A stretch of DNA of 64,000 nt from Sphingobacterium puteale (GTDB lineage Bacteria; Bacteroidota; Bacteroidia; Sphingobacteriales; Sphingobacteriaceae), in the NCBI RefSeq assembly GCF_003627955.1, contig NZ_RBWS01000009.1, forward strand, positions 62,001-126,000. The letters are read 5' to 3'. Shown one piece after another: positions 61,175 through 64,000 of the stretch. The translations under genes and the position numbers were made by a program. A model generated the notes under the pieces. That model did no database searches. It worked only from the letters and a program-made list of their open reading frames with translations, and was not told the DNA's origin. Within the stretch, counting starts at the first letter, position 1. Each line of letters opens with the position of its first letter.

Positions 61175-63349
61175 TCAGTCATTGAGCATATGATCCGGAA
61201 AAGGTGCAACAATAGGGAAATAAAGGTGAACTGTTGTCCCAACACCAACCTTTGATTCGACTTGAATGCTTCCTCCAAGACGCTCCATGACACGCTTGAC
61301 AAGAGATAAGCCGATGCCCGTTCCGGGAATCCCACCGACATTATCTGCCCGGGTAAACATTTCATAGATATGTGGTAGATGTTCTTCAGGTATGCCTATG
61401 CCGTTATCCTTGATGCAGTAATAGGTCATATCATCCTTGGTGCTACTCTCAATGTTGATCGTAGGTTTGTCGGACTGAGAAGAATATTTAATGGCATTTA
61501 CAATAAGGTTGGTAAATATCTGATAGACAGCGCTTTTTTCTCCCCATATTGGCAGCAATTGCCCAAAATGGGGCTCACAGTCTGCTGCATCATATAGTGT
61601 TTTATTTTCCTGAAAGATACGTTGTAGCGTGTAAGCCATAGGAAGCGGCTCTTTATCCAGAACACTTGCCCGATGTTGACTTAATTGTACCATACTGTTG
61701 ATGATATCCTCAATATTGGCGACACTTCTGCTGAAATTCTGGTACCATTTGTTGGTTTTAGAAAGATCAATATTGTCGGAATGCTGTTGTAGAAATTGAA
61801 TGCCCATTTTTAGTATTGACAAGGGATTTTTCAGGTCATGGGATAGTGTATAGGTAAACATTTCCAATTCATTGTTCAGACTCAGTAGTTCCTCATTAAG
61901 TAATTGTCTTTCTTTAAGTTTTCTGAATATGGATTCTTTAATAATTTGATTGAGACGCAAGACAAAATTGATTTCTGCATCGTTCCAAGGTTTGGCGACA
62001 TCATAACGAACATCCTCCCAAATTTTTAGTTTCCCGGGTTCTTTAAGAGCTTTTCCGATCTGTCCTAGTTGCATCACACGACTTTGACTTGCTTTTCTGA
62101 ACCATACAAGATAATAATCATTTTCGAGGCCAACCTTGAGATACATCAGTCCTGCAAAATTTAACTTTTCTTTGAAATGATGCTGGTGATTTAATCTAAA
62201 GTTGTAATCCTTAAACAATGCTTTATCACTATGTTGTTGGAGAAATTGAATGATTTCATAAAACAGTGATTTATGCGGTGTATGACGGTGGTTGAAGACA
62301 TCGCCCTGATTAAAAATGGCAAGACCATCTGCATTGACCAGTTCGGTGAGCGTATCTATATGCTGGACTAATGCGCAGTTAACCATTTTGTTCTCGGACA
62401 GACTTTTTTTTAGCTCTTTTTCTGCCGAATTAAGAAGTTCTGTTCTTTCGAGCAGGTTTTGTTTTACGTGGCTTTCATACTTATTGGTAGCAGCCTGGAT
62501 GGCAAAAGTACATAGTTTCCGTTGTTGCAGATCTACCTCTTTTTCATGGGTATGTTGAGCCACCACAAGTCCCCAGAATTCATCATCTATACAAATACGG
62601 AAAAACAACGCGCTCTGGACGCTGATCTTTTCAAGAAAAAGATGATGAAGTTGAGGAAGCGGGCGCAAAAGACTGGAAAGTGTGTCTATGCTATCTTCCA
62701 TATACACAAAATGCTGATCAACTTTTTTGATGTTGGGAACATAACGATACGAATAGCTGCTATAATATTCCATCGCTTCTTGGGGCATGAAATCTCTGGA
62801 AAACTCTTTTCCTCTGAAATAAGGTTTACCGTCAGCGGTATGTTCGGCGATCACCTCACTATATCCGGTTTCCTGAATTTGAAGGACAAAAACACGATCG
62901 TAATTTAGTAATCTATTGATTGCTAAGCAAACCCTATCCCAGTTGTTAGGTTGGATTGTGTCGAGTAAAAAGTTAAATTCGTTTATTTTTTTTGCGGAAA
63001 TATATTTTTTATGTTGTCGTTCCCATTCGATATAAAAATGACCTTGATATAGTTTGATTTTGAAATAGATACGTTCCTGATATACTTTTATGGGCAGGAT
63101 ATGACGTGACTGACTATTTTCACGCAATTCACTCATCACATCTGCGATCTTTTGAATAGCATCACCAAAAGCCTTGGCAAAACCTTCAAAAAAATTCGTG
63201 CGTAATAGAACGTCGGTAGGCAGATTGGCTTTTTCAGCCGCGAATTCGCTCAGAGCTACAATAGTATATTGTTCATCCAAAACAACAAGACTGCCAAAAT
63301 GCTGAAGTTTGATCGCATTTTGATTGTTAGATTGAAAATCAGTGTTCAT
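61175..63349 (-). CDS. Phytochrome-like histidine kinase lacking chromophore signatures
   Basis: This 724-residue cytoplasmic kinase has PAS2-like (residues 15-115), GAF (about 130-300), PHY-like (about 315-490) and kinase regions. The GAF shows LLNYDRVFVLQIQETGYSEV, RYVPNIKKVDQHF and DDEFWGLVVAQHTHEKE, unmistakably phytochrome-like. The kinase core is intact: SHDLKNPLSILKMG with His504, NLIVNAIKYSSQ, KDNGIGIPEEHLPHIYEMFT, GTGIGLSLVKRV. However, no Cys lies in the N-terminal region used by bacteriophytochromes (the IQPHG-like position reads LQHFG), the DIP motif reads FSRDFMP, and the PHY tongue PRxSF motif is missing. It may sense something other than light, or bind bilin unconventionally. 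Confidence 0.85.
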   Translation of the reverse strand: MNTDFQSNNQNAIKLQHFGSLVVLDEQYTIVALSEFAAEKANLPTDVLLRTNFFEGFAKAFGDAIQKIADVMSELRENSQSRHILPIKVYQERIYFKIKLYQGHFYIEWERQHKKYISAKKINEFNFLLDTIQPNNWDRVCLAINRLLNYDRVFVLQIQETGYSEVIAEHTADGKPYFRGKEFSRDFMPQEAMEYYSSYSYRYVPNIKKVDQHFVYMEDSIDTLSSLLRPLPQLHHLFLEKISVQSALFFRICIDDEFWGLVVAQHTHEKEVDLQQRKLCTFAIQAATNKYESHVKQNLLERTELLNSAEKELKKSLSENKMVNCALVQHIDTLTELVNADGLAIFNQGDVFNHRHTPHKSLFYEIIQFLQQHSDKALFKDYNFRLNHQHHFKEKLNFAGLMYLKVGLENDYYLVWFRKASQSRVMQLGQIGKALKEPGKLKIWEDVRYDVAKPWNDAEINFVLRLNQIIKESIFRKLKERQLLNEELLSLNNELEMFTYTLSHDLKNPLSILKMGIQFLQQHSDNIDLSKTNKWYQNFSRSVANIEDIINSMVQLSQHRASVLDKEPLPMAYTLQRIFQENKTLYDAADCEPHFGQLLPIWGEKSAVYQIFTNLIVNAIKYSSQSDKPTINIESSTKDDMTYYCIKDNGIGIPEEHLPHIYEMFTRADNVGGIPGTGIGLSLVKRVMERLGGSIQVESKVGVGTTVHLYFPIVAPFPDHMLND

Positions 63350-63522
63350 AGTAACCCCAAAACTCCTTAAGATATATGCCTAAATATACGAAAAAATTAA
63401 TACAAGTAGATTGTCTATCGGTGATTAATAGGATATTTTTATTGAAACAGATTATCTTATTTGAATTTATTTTCTTAAAAAATTAATAATATTACGCGTT
63501 ACCTGGTCATCGTGGCTCCAAT

Positions 63523-64000
63523 TTATGGTCTATTCGGACGTATTCGATCTGCGAGGCCTTTAACGAGGAGTTTCCATTGCGGATAAGAGGCCCCAATTTT
63601 CGCGGCCAATCCAATAATTAAGTTCCTGATATTGTCACCTAGGCCATGATTTTCCACGTTAATAATTTCATTACGTCCAGCATATTGAATTAATATGCTG
63701 TTGCGTCGTTGTTCTACTAGGAACGTTGAAGAGGAGATACCTTCAAAAAAATGGGAGGTATCTTTGTTGTCGGGATGTCTTGGATCAGGACAGGGTTTTA
63801 GTGTCAAAGCAAGTAGCTTATATTCAGTCGTTACATCTTGGGTAATATTGACTACATTTACCCAGTCATAGCCTTCACTGCTGGGCAGGCCGGGGCCGGG
63901 AATATTCAGTCTGATGTAGTCATGTAATGCTAGCGGACGGTCAATCGGAAAACCGTTGCTGTCGGTCAACTGAAAAGTCGTGGCAGGGATTTTTGCAAGT
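63523..64000 (-). CDS. Unknown protein, 5' part beyond window
   Basis: The frame is open from the stop at 63523-63525 to the window end, so at least 158 codons are present and the start is outside. An internal TTG at 63969 is not a credible start. Visible segments include RPLALHDYIRLNIPGPGLP, YKLLALTLKPCPDPRHPDN and SSTFLVEQRRNSILIQYAGR. I see no signal peptide or membrane helix in the visible part and cannot place the family. Confidence 0.6.
   Translation of the reverse strand, partial: LAKIPATTFQLTDSNGFPIDRPLALHDYIRLNIPGPGLPSSEGYDWVNVVNITQDVTTEYKLLALTLKPCPDPRHPDNKDTSHFFEGISSSTFLVEQRRNSILIQYAGRNEIINVENHGLGDNIRNLIIGLAAKIGASYPQWKLLVKGLADRIRPNRP

Noticed and set aside
1..64000. tRNA, rRNA, prophage or intact insertion sequence
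   Set aside because: No such gene, transposase, integrase or attachment duplication could be recognised on either strand.

Overview
The window looks like a chromosomal segment of a Bacteroidota bacterium of the family Sphingobacteriaceae, most likely a Sphingobacterium-type organism (inference). Evidence for this: SusC/SusD-type outer-membrane genes, several TonB-dependent receptors (TBDTs) or remnants, signal-peptide-TPR/propeller one-component regulators with a C-terminal HTH, few Shine-Dalgarno sequences, Bacteroidota-type -7 boxes (TAnnTTTG), and moderate-to-low GC. I see no rRNA, tRNA, CRISPR array, intact transposase or prophage.

Layout. 1-2 kb: 3' part of ornithine aminotransferase and arginase (arginine catabolism). 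2-2.5 kb: a non-coding stretch with a terminator, a 55-bp near-perfect palindrome and a 22-bp tandem repeat. 2.5-9.6 kb: a phytate locus made of a TPR-HTH membrane regulator, a TBDT, a beta-helix lipoprotein and a beta-propeller phytase. 9.8-16.7 kb: a PAS histidine kinase, a divergent NarL-type response regulator, lgt, and a LytS/LytTR-type two-component pair. 16.8-23.2 kb: the imuA-imuB-dnaE2 mutagenesis cassette behind an operator-like promoter, plus an unknown membrane protein.

23-32.6 kb is a mixed metabolic and transport region: AraC regulator, short LeuA, MFS exporter with a divergent HxlR regulator, EamA transporter with D-lactate dehydrogenase, nitronate monooxygenase-like protein, aquaporin, threonine aldolase. 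32.8-42.6 kb is a compact polysaccharide utilization locus (susC, susD, and a two-catalytic-domain clan GH-A/GH16 enzyme) with a divergent propeller-type regulator. The enzyme content, and perhaps the GH1 beta-glucosidase at 47-48.4 kb, points to beta-glucan. 42.6-47 kb holds small unknown membrane or secreted proteins.

48.8-54.7 kb encodes a very large alpha-2-macroglobulin with an intact thioester motif. 54.7-55.1 kb is a deletion scar with pieces of two lost genes: the 3' end of a minus-strand gene and a frameshifted fragment of a TonB siderophore-receptor plug. Then come a SIMPL lipoprotein, an ECF sigma factor, and divergent from it a degenerate NarX-like kinase (phosphoacceptor His replaced by Arg) in an operon with a response regulator that is a close paralogue of the one at 12 kb. 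58.5-60.5 kb encodes a tandem double-GH43 enzyme. 61-63.3 kb encodes a phytochrome-like kinase that lacks the usual chromophore-binding signatures. The window ends inside an unknown gene.

The least ordinary signals are the pseudo-kinase/response-regulator operon, the phytochrome-like kinase without bilin signatures, the phytate locus with a beta-helix lipoprotein in the SusD position, the gene-loss scar at 54.7-55 kb, the GH-A/GH16 fusion, and the palindrome/22-bp repeat element at 2.25-2.43 kb. No single locus can be called a new system from sequence alone.
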